From JANWHQ01 sp963775275 (lineage in GTDB: Bacteria > Pseudomonadota > Alphaproteobacteria > Caulobacterales > Caulobacteraceae): a stretch of DNA of 64,000 nt. The DNA lies in the NCBI GenBank assembly GCA_963775275.1, contig CAVZII010000005.1, forward strand, positions 3,658,001 to 3,722,000, in the 5' to 3' direction. A program made the translations under genes and the position numbers. Positions 57,400 through 64,000 of the stretch are shown here, piece by piece (positions within the stretch are counted from its first letter, which is position 1; each line of letters opens with the position of its first letter). The notes under the pieces were generated by a model that saw only the letters and a list, made by a program, of their open reading frames with translations, searched no databases and had not been told where the DNA came from.

Positions 57400-59007
57400 T
57401 CAGCTGCCGTTGATTACGGCGACAGTGCGCTCAATTCGCCGATCCGTGGTCCCGGCGGGGGCGAAGGGCGCGGCCAGGGCGTGCAGGCGCGCCTGGAAGG
57501 CGTCGATGATGCGCTGGACGGCGGGGGTCTTGTAGGCGAGCTCGCCGTCCGGATCCTCGGGGTGGACGAGCATGGTCGGGTTGGCCTCGAACACCAGGAC
57601 GCGGCCGCCCGGCAGGATCGAGAAGTCGAGGCCGCAATAGTCCAGGTCGAGCCGCTCGCCGATCCTGGCGATCGCCGCCCAGGCCCTCGGACCGATCAGG
57701 CCCTCGGGATCGTCCAGGAAGCGCTGTTCCTCGGCCTGGCGGTCGGGGGCGCCCGGCATGCCGGCGGTGTCGTAGTGCACCATCCAGTCCGGTCCGATCG
57801 CCCAATGGTAGGGATAGGGCCGGCGGTCGACGAAGATCATCCGCCCCTTGCGGAAGAGACCGTCCGGCGCACGATAATCCCAGTATTGGTTGAGATATAG
57901 GCCGGCGTCTTCAGGTTCCGCCTGAAGGGAGTCCAAGGCCTCCCAGCTGTCGGCGCGGACGAGCCCGCGCCCGCCGTGCGAGCCCATCGGGCGCACGAGC
58001 AGGGGCGGCTCGATCCCGGCCTCGACCGCGGCGTCCCGCAGCCGGGACCCTCGGACGCCCGACGCCTCGAGGCGGACCACCGCCGGCGCGACGACGCCGT
58101 CGATGTCCGCCAGGAGCGCGGGCAGGCGGTCCCTGCGCGTGCGCGCGACCCTGTCCGGATCGTTCAGCAGCGGGCGGCGAGCGTGCGCCAGGAAGCCCCG
58201 GACATTGTCCTCGGCGCCGTCCGAGAGGTCGGCGTCGCCGATGGCGTTGAGGATCACCGCATGCTCGGGCAGGCGGTCGAACTGGGCCTCGAGGGCGTGC
58301 TCCATGTACCAGACGAGGCGGGCGTAGCGCGTGGGCGGCATGATGTGCCGGTAGGGGATGTTGCCGCTGGTCCGGGTGGCCAGGACCAGGACGGTGAAGG
58401 GACTGGACCTGGCGGGCTCGATGAAGAGGCTCTGGCGGGCGTAGGCCGCGTCGAGAACCCGGCGGGCGGCGGCGTGATCGCCTCGCCGGTCGAGCACGGC
58501 GGCCAGGGTCTGGCTCGCGACCGCCTGGCCGGGCTCGGCCTGCAGCGCCAGCCGGGCGTGGTGCTCGGCGCCGTCCTCGATGCCGACGCCGAGGTAGAGG
58601 GCCGCGAGCCTGGCCCGCGCGGCGGCCAGGCCGGGATCGATGGCCAGGGCCCGCTTGAAGCACCGTTCGGCGTCGGCGGGGCGGTCGAGGTCGGCGTAGG
58701 CGTGGCCGAGCTCGGCATGGCCAGCCGGATCGGCGGGGTCCAGGGCGGCGGCCAGCTCGAGGGCGGAGAGGGCGGGATCGGCGGCCTGAAGGACCTCGAC
58801 CGCCGCCTTGCGCACGGTGCGGGCGCCGGCGTGCATCCGGTCGCGCGCCAGGGCCGCCTCGGCGGCGGCCACCGCCTCGGCCGCGCGCCCGGCCGCCAGC
58901 AGCAGGCGCGCCAGCGCGGCCCAGGGGCCCGCCGCCCTGGGCGCGCGCCCGCACAGAGCCTCTTGGGCCTCGATCTCTTCCTCGATCGGGTTCGCGGCGG
59001 AAGGCAT
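57400..59007 (-). CDS. TPR protein with ATP-grasp-like C-terminal domain
   Basis: 535 residues. The N-terminal half (about 20-195) is TPR-type helices with Ala/Leu repeats (AGHAELGHAYADLDRPADAE, RCFKRALAIDPGLAAARARL). After VLVLATRTSGNIPYRHIM comes a domain with a glycine loop (LLVRPMGSHGGRGLVRAD), YWDYRAPDGLFRKGRMIFVD and a metal-ligand block YCGLDFSILPGGRVLVFEAN, resembling ATP-grasp ligases of the RimK type. It could attach an amino acid or peptide to a substrate, which is inference. The last ~11 codons (IERTVAVINGS) come from a REP at the border of the island, so the natural C terminus may be lost. Confidence 0.8.
   Translation of the reverse strand: MPSAANPIEEEIEAQEALCGRAPRAAGPWAALARLLLAAGRAAEAVAAAEAALARDRMHAGARTVRKAAVEVLQAADPALSALELAAALDPADPAGHAELGHAYADLDRPADAERCFKRALAIDPGLAAARARLAALYLGVGIEDGAEHHARLALQAEPGQAVASQTLAAVLDRRGDHAAARRVLDAAYARQSLFIEPARSSPFTVLVLATRTSGNIPYRHIMPPTRYARLVWYMEHALEAQFDRLPEHAVILNAIGDADLSDGAEDNVRGFLAHARRPLLNDPDRVARTRRDRLPALLADIDGVVAPAVVRLEASGVRGSRLRDAAVEAGIEPPLLVRPMGSHGGRGLVRADSWEALDSLQAEPEDAGLYLNQYWDYRAPDGLFRKGRMIFVDRRPYPYHWAIGPDWMVHYDTAGMPGAPDRQAEEQRFLDDPEGLIGPRAWAAIARIGERLDLDYCGLDFSILPGGRVLVFEANPTMLVHPEDPDGELAYKTPAVQRIIDAFQARLHALAAPFAPAGTTDRRIERTVAVINGS
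57414..57436 (+). repeat. REP-like sequence at the right border of the island
   Basis: TTACGGCGACAGTGCGCTCAATT. It matches 50576-50601 in layout (TTACGGTGACAGTGCACTTAATT) and lies inside the 3' end of the TPR/ATP-grasp-like gene. Confidence 0.75.
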
Positions 59008-59101
59008 GACGGGTCCGGACCTGGCGGCCCTGAATGAACCCGGACGAGCTTAACGGGCGGCTAAGCTTGGGGCGGACTCGACGCGCCGTCTTCGGGGGGC
59101 C

Positions 59102-59468
59102 TCACGCCGCTGGCCGGCTTGGCGGAGCGGAGTCCGCGGCGTTGCGGCGGCGCACCCTCAGCTCGTCCCATATCCGGAACAGGAATTCGACGATCGCCGC
59201 CGTGCCGAAGAAGGTCAGTGAATAGCCGTAGCGATGGGCGATGGCCGCGAGCACGAGCGGCAGCACCGTGGTGTGACCCTCCGGTGTGAGCCCGGTGCTC
59301 AGGAACGAGCGCAGGTCGTCGATCGAATAGACCGTGTCGCCGACAAGGTGCAGGGCCGCGGCGATGATGATCAGCCAAGGTCAGCCGGTGAAGCCCGAGC
59401 GACGACATCCAGGCGCCGACGTGCTCTGAGGGCGAGGCGCCGGGCAGATCAGGCGGGCGCTGGGTCAC
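59102..59468 (-). pseudogene. Small membrane protein, frameshifted
   Basis: GTG 59468 overlaps the stop of the next gene (GTGA). The first frame gives an N-terminal part ending SSLGLHRLT. At about 59377 an extra A (CCAAGG) moves the sense to WLIIIAAALHLVGDTVYSID, then TTVLPLVLAAIAHRYGYSLT and EFLFRIWDELRVRRRNAADS, with stop at 59104-59102. It resembles the gene at 59465 (LLLAAIGMRLASD...VWRRLRAER), so the two are tandem paralogues. Function unknown. Confidence 0.7.
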
Positions 59469-59785
59469 GCCGAGGCCCCGAACTTCGCCAGGCGTTCGGC
59501 GCGGAGCCGACGCCACACGCGCGCCGAGACCTCCACGGCCGCCGCTTCGGCGAAATAGATCACGGTCTGGGCGATCTCCTGCTCACGCCGGGCGAACGCG
59601 CGCGACCAGAACGATCCGTAGTCGCCGTCGCCCGATGCGAGGTAGGCGTGAAGCACATTGGCCACGCTGATGGCGTCACTGGCCAACCGCATCCCAATTG
59701 CGGCCAGCAGCAGCCAAGTGATCGGATGCAGGCGCGTGGACGATCCCCCGATGACAATCAGAGCGGACTGAAGTGGAGGCCGCAA
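59465..59785 (-). CDS. Small membrane protein of unknown function
   Basis: 106 residues. Hydrophobic segments HPITWLLLAAIGMRLASDAI and QEIAQTVIYFAEAAAVEVSA, and a basic C terminus (ARVWRRLRAERLAKF). The start at 59785 is uncertain; ATGs further in are possible. It is translationally coupled by GTGA to its frameshifted paralogue. Confidence 0.6.
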   Translation of the reverse strand: MRPPLQSALIVIGGSSTRLHPITWLLLAAIGMRLASDAISVANVLHAYLASGDGDYGSFWSRAFARREQEIAQTVIYFAEAAAVEVSARVWRRLRAERLAKFGASA

Positions 59786-59810
59786 CCTACCAACGTCGCC
59801 GCCGCGCAGT

Positions 59811-60455
59811 CTAGTTGGGCTGGGGACGCCAGGTCGACATCAGCGCCTCGAGCTCGGGGCGCACGCGCTCGAGCGGCGGCTCGCCGGGGGTCCCGAGGTG
59901 CACGAAGCCCGCGACGCGCTCGTTGGCGGCGAGGCCCAGGAGCGCCCTGGCGCGCTCGTCGTAGGCGTACCAGTCGGTGATCCAGTTGGCGCCGTAGCCC
60001 ATGGCCTCGGCGGCGATGAGCAGGTTCTCGCAGACGGCGGCGGCGGAGAGGATCTGCTCCCACTCCGGGATGTTGCATTCGCTCACCCGCGAGACGACGG
60101 CGACGGTGAGCGGCGGGACCTTGAGCTTGGCCAGCGTCGCGACGGCCTTGTCGGGGGCGGGCTGGCCCGAGGCCAGGGCCTCGAGCGAGCGGGCGTAGGC
60201 CGCCTTGGCCTCGCCCTGCAGGATCACGAACCGCCAGGGGAAGAGCTTGCCGTGGTCGGGCGCGCGGGCGGCCAGGCGCAGCAGGGTCTTCAGCTCGGCC
60301 TCGGACGGGGCGGGGCCGGTCATCAGCAGAGGCGAGGAGGAGCGGCGCGTGGCCAGGAGCGCCAGGGTCTCGGGCGAGCGGCGCGCGACCTCGACGGGGG
60401 CGCCGAACTCGGGGGGCTCGGGAACGGTCAGGACCGGAGACGCGTCGTCGGGCAT
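59811..60455 (-). CDS. Nitroreductase family protein (YdjA-like)
   Basis: 214 residues from ATG 60455. FMN-binding features: LLATRRSSSPLLMTGPAP at the N terminus, RLAARAPDHGKLFPWRFVIL, AAAVCENLLIAAEAMGYGAN and the C-terminal GFVHLGTPGEPPLERVRP. Short subfamily of NAD(P)H-dependent flavin reductases, usually homodimers. It is divergent from the Nudix gene. Confidence 0.92.
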   Translation of the reverse strand: MPDDASPVLTVPEPPEFGAPVEVARRSPETLALLATRRSSSPLLMTGPAPSEAELKTLLRLAARAPDHGKLFPWRFVILQGEAKAAYARSLEALASGQPAPDKAVATLAKLKVPPLTVAVVSRVSECNIPEWEQILSAAAVCENLLIAAEAMGYGANWITDWYAYDERARALLGLAANERVAGFVHLGTPGEPPLERVRPELEALMSTWRPQPN

Positions 60456-60528
60456 GGCGGAAAGCTTTCGTTGGGTCCGTTCAGGTATAAGCCCGCCGCG
60501 CCCTCCGCAAGAACGCCCCGGAGCCCCG

Positions 60529-61224
60529 ATGACCGACGCCAAGACGCCAGGATGGATGCGGCCGGACGGCCGGCCCTGGCGCGCGCTCGCCGAGCGGGCG
60601 GTCTACGACAACCCCTGGATCTCGGTCAGCGAGTTCGACGCCGAGGCGCCGACCGGCGCGCGCGCGATCTACGGCAAGGTCAGCTTCAAGAACCTGGCGA
60701 TCGGGATCCTGCCGATCTTCGAGGACGGGACGATCGTGCTGGTGGGCCAGCACCGCTTTCCCGCCGGCGACTACAGCTGGGAGATCCCGGAGGGCGGCTC
60801 GCGGCTCGACCTTGATCCGCTCGAGGGCGCAAGGCGCGAGCTGAGGGAGGAGGCGGGGCTGGAGGCCGCCGACTGGCGCAAGGTGCTGGAGGCCCAGCTC
60901 TCCAACTCGGTGAGCGACGAGCGGGCGATCGGCTACATCGCCACGGGGCTTTCGCCGGTTGCGGCCGAGCCGGACGCCACCGAGGCCCTGAGGATCGTCC
61001 GCGTCCCGTTCCGCGAGGCGCTGGACCAGGCGCTTCTGGGACGCATTGTGGACGTGATATCAGTGGCGATGCTGCTCACGGCCTACCATATGGCGAGGGA
61101 AGGGCAGCTGCCGGGGGCGCTCGCGAGGGCGATGCTCTGGGAGAACAACGTGGTCGCGCTTTCGGACGGCGAACCGGTTCCCACTTCGCCTGAAAGCGCT
61201 CCAAAGGCGGGGGAAACGCCATGA
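60529..61224 (+). CDS. Nudix hydrolase (ADP-ribose pyrophosphatase-like)
   Basis: 231 residues from ATG 60529. The Nudix helix is in DPLEGARRELREEAGLEA, with metal ligands in REL-REE. The first Glu of the canonical GX5E spacing appears to be Leu. WEIPEGGSRLDL and the flanking strands (GTIVLVGQHRFPAGDYSWEI) are as in NudF-type enzymes. It overlaps cysE by 4 bp (ATGA), so they form an operon. The substrate is uncertain. Confidence 0.9.
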   Translation: MTDAKTPGWMRPDGRPWRALAERAVYDNPWISVSEFDAEAPTGARAIYGKVSFKNLAIGILPIFEDGTIVLVGQHRFPAGDYSWEIPEGGSRLDLDPLEGARRELREEAGLEAADWRKVLEAQLSNSVSDERAIGYIATGLSPVAAEPDATEALRIVRVPFREALDQALLGRIVDVISVAMLLTAYHMAREGQLPGALARAMLWENNVVALSDGEPVPTSPESAPKAGETP

Positions 61225-62051
61225 GCCATAAGCTGGAGCTGGTGCAGCCGGATCGGGCGCCGCCGGTCTGGGCGGCCCTGAGGAACGAGGCGAGCGCCGC
61301 CTGCCAGAGCGAGCCGGCGCTGGCCTCGCTGCTGGATGCGGTGATCCTCAGCCACGACAACCTCGGCGAGGCGCTGTCGTTCCAGCTGGCGCGCAAGCTC
61401 GGCGACGCGGTCCTGCCGCCGATCAGCCTGCGCGAGATCTGCGAGGAGGCCCAGGAGGCCGACCCGGCCATCGTCGCGGGGGCCGAGGCGGACCTGAAGG
61501 CGGTGTTCGAGCGCGATCCGGCCTGCAAGGGCTATGTCCAGCCGTTCCTGTTCTTCAAGGGGTTCCTGGCGCTGCAGACCCATCGGCTGAGCCACTGGCT
61601 GTGGACCGAGGGGCGCGAGACCCTGGCCTTCTACATGCAGAGCCGCACCTCGGAGCTGTTCCAGGTGGACGTCCACCCGGCCGCGCGGGTGGGCGCGGGC
61701 GTCTTCATCGACCATGCGACCGGCGTGGTGATCGGCGAGACGGCCGTGGTCGGCGACGACGTCTCGATGCTGCACGGGGTGACGCTCGGCGGCACGGGCG
61801 CGGAGCGCGGGGACCGGCATCCCAAGATCGGCAAGGGCGTGCTGCTGGGCGCCGGGGCCAAGGTGCTGGGAAACATCGAGATCGGCGACTACGCCAAGAT
61901 CGCGTCCGGCTCGGTGGTGCTGAAGCCGGTGCCCAGGGGCTGCACCGCCGCGGGCGTGCCCGCGCGCCTGGTCAACTGCCCCAACTGCGAGGAGCCGGCC
62001 CGCACGATGGACCACACCCTGGCGGACGTGGTCTACGACTACCAGATCTGA
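61221..62051 (+). CDS. cysE: Serine O-acetyltransferase
   Basis: 276 residues. The helical N-terminal domain includes FLFFKGFLALQTHRLSHWLW. The left-handed beta-helix of hexapeptide repeats follows with VDVHPAARVGAGVFIDHATG (catalytic Asp-His), VVIGETAVVGDDVSMLHGVT and HPKIGKGVLLGAGAKVLGNI. It makes O-acetylserine for cysteine synthesis and is normally feedback-inhibited by cysteine. It is coupled to the upstream Nudix gene. Confidence 0.96.
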   Translation: MSHKLELVQPDRAPPVWAALRNEASAACQSEPALASLLDAVILSHDNLGEALSFQLARKLGDAVLPPISLREICEEAQEADPAIVAGAEADLKAVFERDPACKGYVQPFLFFKGFLALQTHRLSHWLWTEGRETLAFYMQSRTSELFQVDVHPAARVGAGVFIDHATGVVIGETAVVGDDVSMLHGVTLGGTGAERGDRHPKIGKGVLLGAGAKVLGNIEIGDYAKIASGSVVLKPVPRGCTAAGVPARLVNCPNCEEPARTMDHTLADVVYDYQI

Positions 62052-62064
62052 CGGGCGCCGTGGG

Positions 62065-62130
62065 CGGCCCCTCACCCTCCCAGCCCTGACGGGCTGGGCC
62101 CCTCCCTCTCCCCGCAAGCGGGGCGAGGGC
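62065..62130. repeat. Intergenic double hairpin after cysE
   Basis: Two stems: CCAGCCC-TGAC-GGGCTGG (62080-62097) and CCCCGC-AA-GCGGGG (62110-62123), in a C-rich CCCTCACCCTCCC...CTCCCTCTCC context. This kind of sequence is commonly repeated between genes in alphaproteobacteria, and may end the cysE transcript. Only one copy is seen here. Confidence 0.6.
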
Positions 62131-62202
62131 ATCCGGTTCCTACTTCCGCTCAGGGCGTTAGGAGGCCATAACCCCCGCCAGACGCAACCCCCGGAGACGA
62201 TC

Positions 62203-62424
62203 GTGGACGACAAGGACGTCAAGCGCATCGAGGCGCACCTGCAGCGCACCTTCGGGAACAAGGCCCTGAAGCTGAAGGCGCGCCCCAAGCAGAAGGATTT
62301 CGCCGAGGTCTTCATCGGCCAGGGCGAGGACGCCGAGTTCATCGGCATCGTCTACCAGGACGAGGACGAGGACGGCTCGTTCATGTTCGAGATGGCCATC
62401 CTGTCGGAGGACCTGGAGGCCTAG
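62203..62424 (+). CDS. DUF3126 protein
   Basis: 73 residues from GTG 62203 (GGAG-type site CCCCCGGAGACGATC). VKRIEAHLQRTFGNKALKLK and EVFIGQGEDAEFIGIVYQDE, then FMFEMAILSEDLE, match the short acidic DUF3126 family restricted to alphaproteobacteria. Cytosolic; function unknown. Confidence 0.9.
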   Translation: MDDKDVKRIEAHLQRTFGNKALKLKARPKQKDFAEVFIGQGEDAEFIGIVYQDEDEDGSFMFEMAILSEDLEA

Positions 62425-62481
62425 CCTCGTCTGCGGCGGCCCCGGCGCAATCGAGCCCACAGGACATCGAGCTTCGCTTTC

Positions 62482-62571
62482 GTGTGGTTCGTGTGGTTCG
62501 TGGACTCCCACGCGGACAGCGCGCCCGGCCGCGGCCCTGAAAGGCGAATCCACGAACCACACGAACCACAC
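62482..62571. repeat. 90-bp palindromic element
   Basis: A perfect 23-bp inverted repeat: 62482-62504 begins GTGTGGTTCGTGTGG and 62549-62571 ends AACCACACGAACCACAC. It holds 44 bp of GC-rich DNA. It resembles small nonautonomous palindromic elements. It lies in the 268-bp gap between DUF3126 and the monooxygenase, which holds no gene. Confidence 0.85.
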
Positions 62572-62624
62572 CAACGGCGGCGGTGCGTCCGCAGACTTGC
62601 CGGCGCGTCCTTGAAAACGCCTGG

Positions 62625-62644
62625 ATCCCCGCTCTCGCGGGGAT
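62625..62644. repeat. Short hairpin ATCCCCGC-TCTC-GCGGGGAT
   Basis: Perfect 8-bp stem with loop TCTC, preceded by CTGG and followed by GAGCGG. This is the widespread CTGGATCCCCGC...GCGGGGAT type of intergenic palindrome. It lies about 50 bp after the monooxygenase stop and might also act as its terminator. Confidence 0.6.
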
Positions 62645-62692
62645 GAGCGGCCAGGGGGCATGGTCCAATCCAGGTGGGGGATGCTCGAGCGC

Positions 62693-64000
62693 TCAATGGG
62701 CCGTAACGGCGTTCATGACGCGGGCGAGCTCGGCCTTCGGGTCGGCCGGCGCGGACCGTGCGCGCCAGGCGACGAAGCCGTCCGGGCGGACGAGCGACGC
62801 GCCCGAAGGATCCAGGCCATAGGCCTCGGCGAAGCCGGGATGGTCGACCATCACGTGCTTGGCCGTGACTGCGTCACAGGCGCCGCGCCAAGCCGCGCCA
62901 TCCGGACCGGTCAGCAGGACGAAGCCTTCGCCGACAAGGTCGTGGACGGAGCATCGGGCCCCGTTTTGCTCGATCCACAGGTGCGGCGCGCGCGAGCCGG
63001 GCCGGCCGAAGGAGCCGCGCGGGTCCTCGTGGCCCTCGGGCGCGCCGGGCTCGGTCACGATGGCGTTGGAAGCGTAGAGATAGCCGAGCTCGATCTCGAA
63101 GTCGTCGACGGGCGCCGGCGCGTCCCTGGCCCCGAGGTAGGCGGCGGTGCGGGTGACGTAGCGGGCGTAGGCCTGGTCGACGGTGAAGCGGCCCACCGGG
63201 CGGCGTTCGGCGTCATAGCTGTCGAGCAGGCGCGGGCCGGCCTCGCCCTCGAGCACCATGGCGAGCTTCCAGGCGAGGTTGTGTGCGTCGTGGATGCCGG
63301 TGTTTCCGCCGAACCCGCCGTTGGGCGGCATCAGGTGGGCCGTGTCGCCGGCGAGGAAGATGCGCCCGTCCTGGAAGCGGCCGGCCACGTCGGAGGTGGC
63401 GCGCCAGCGCGCGACGCCCTCGATCTCGACCTCGAGGTCCGGATCGCCCGCCGCCGCGCGGACGAGCTCGACCAGGCGCCCGGGCGAGACGTCGGCGGCC
63501 GCGTTGGCCGCCGCCTCGGGATCGGCGGCCGGATCGCCGACGGTGTTGACCACCAGGAAGCCCCGCCGGGAGGTCTTCTCCAGCCGGAAGAACCCGCCGA
63601 GGACGGGGTTGTTGACGTAGATGATCGAGAGGTTCCGCCCGACGAGAAAGGGCGCGAGGTCGGCCTTCAGATAGATGGTGATCGAATTGGAGAAGACGCC
63701 GCGTCCCTCCATGGCGATGCCGAGCTGGTCGCGGATGCGGCTGTGCGCCCCTTCGCAGGCGACGAGGTAGCGGCCGCGAAGCGCGCGCTCCTCGCCGGTC
63801 TCGACATTGCGGACCGTCACCGTCACGCCATCGGCGTCCTGGTCGGCGCGGATCACCTCATGGCCGGCGAGGACGCGGGCCCCGACCTCCTCGGCGCGGC
63901 GGCGCAGGATCGGCTCGAGCCCCGGCTGGCTGACGAACCAGCGCCGGCAGGGGCTGAGCGCCTCCACGCCCTCGTTCAGGCTGGGGATGAAGGCGGCGAT
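62693..64000 (-). CDS. FAD-dependent aromatic monooxygenase (5' part outside window)
   Basis: At least 435 residues, and the frame is still open at base 64000 (N-terminal Rossmann GxGxxG not visible). FAD_binding_3 features: PCRRWFVSQPGLEPILRRRA, YLVACEGAHSRIRDQLGIAM (DG-type motif) and IFLAGDTAHLMPPNGGFGGN (GD motif), then GIHDAHNLAWKLAMVLEG. A thioredoxin-like C-terminal region follows. It is of the class A flavoprotein hydroxylase group (phenol/3-hydroxyphenylpropionate/polyketide hydroxylases). The substrate is not shown. Confidence 0.92.
   Translation of the reverse strand: MAAFIPSLNEGVEALSPCRRWFVSQPGLEPILRRRAEEVGARVLAGHEVIRADQDADGVTVTVRNVETGEERALRGRYLVACEGAHSRIRDQLGIAMEGRGVFSNSITIYLKADLAPFLVGRNLSIIYVNNPVLGGFFRLEKTSRRGFLVVNTVGDPAADPEAAANAAADVSPGRLVELVRAAAGDPDLEVEIEGVARWRATSDVAGRFQDGRIFLAGDTAHLMPPNGGFGGNTGIHDAHNLAWKLAMVLEGEAGPRLLDSYDAERRPVGRFTVDQAYARYVTRTAAYLGARDAPAPVDDFEIELGYLYASNAIVTEPGAPEGHEDPRGSFGRPGSRAPHLWIEQNGARCSVHDLVGEGFVLLTGPDGAAWRGACDAVTAKHVMVDHPGFAEAYGLDPSGASLVRPDGFVAWRARSAPADPKAELARVMNAVTAH

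Noticed and set aside
47902..57436. Island considered as a prophage or ICE
   Set aside because: No integrase, phage structural or conjugation gene is present; only IS, RAYT and RHS-type remnants are seen.
59061..59516. Minus-strand frame of 151 residues taken as one protein
   Set aside because: Only its N-terminal part fits the frameshifted small membrane gene. After about 59377 the correct sense is in another frame ending at 59102.

Overview
The window is very GC-rich DNA from an alphaproteobacterium, most likely of the order Caulobacterales (Caulobacter/Phenylobacterium-like). The best marker is a complete spmX-type gene (24783-26078): a lysozyme-like domain, an acidic proline-rich linker and two C-terminal membrane helices, the architecture of the stalk/pole-development protein SpmX. 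A phasin gene, clpS-clpA, cobS, liu-type leucine catabolism genes and DUF1489/DUF3126 proteins fit the same group. Both edges cut genes: a LysR regulator on the left and an FAD monooxygenase on the right.

Layout. 0-6.3 kb: LysR regulator, TonB-like protein, etfA-etfB, cold-shock protein, an IF-1-like OB-fold protein, MFS exporter and MOSC protein. 6.3-19 kb: cobS, DUF1003, DJ-1/PfpI, thiolase, hybrid histidine kinase, SnoaL-like protein, a frameshifted aminotransferase, msrB, a MgtC/DUF4010 membrane protein and pccA. 19-23.3 kb: four DUF805 membrane proteins in a row (one frameshifted, one with a long His/Asp/Gly tail), lipB, a FliN-like protein, tRNA-Leu(GAG) and palindromic repeats. 23.3-41 kb: mgtE, spmX, and a dispersed leucine-degradation set (ivd, MCC beta, methylglutaconyl-CoA hydratase, MCC alpha) interleaved with envelope genes. 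41-47.8 kb: panC, DnaJ-like protein, D,D-carboxypeptidase, phasin with a clear promoter/operator, clpS-clpA and a methyltransferase. 47.9-57.4 kb: an accessory island. 57.4-64 kb: TPR/ATP-grasp-like protein, small membrane proteins, nitroreductase, Nudix hydrolase, cysE, DUF3126 and the monooxygenase.

How genes work together. ETF accepts electrons from isovaleryl-CoA dehydrogenase. MCC and the hydratase then take the product to HMG-CoA. The thiolase and pccA serve the neighbouring acetoacetyl-CoA and propionyl-CoA steps. ClpS delivers N-degron substrates to ClpA.

The accessory island is the most unusual part. It contains an RHS/YD-repeat remnant, three AT-richer orphan genes of the kind found as RHS immunity genes, a truncated IS3-type element, three damaged REP-associated tyrosine transposases (RAYTs), a broken IS110/IS1111-type element and a tandem pair of near-identical 1354-bp IS110 units. 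Short REP-like sequences with a TTACGGTGRCA core recur about a dozen times, and both IS110 types sit inside such sequences. A REP also supplies the last codons of the ATP-grasp-like protein at the right border. Elsewhere there are three copies of a ~165-bp double-hairpin repeat bounded by CTAG, and a candidate 22-aa leader peptide whose Shine-Dalgarno sequence is complementary to about 17-18 nt of the 16S rRNA 3' end. Several conserved genes carry single-base frameshifts, so the assembly may contain indel errors.
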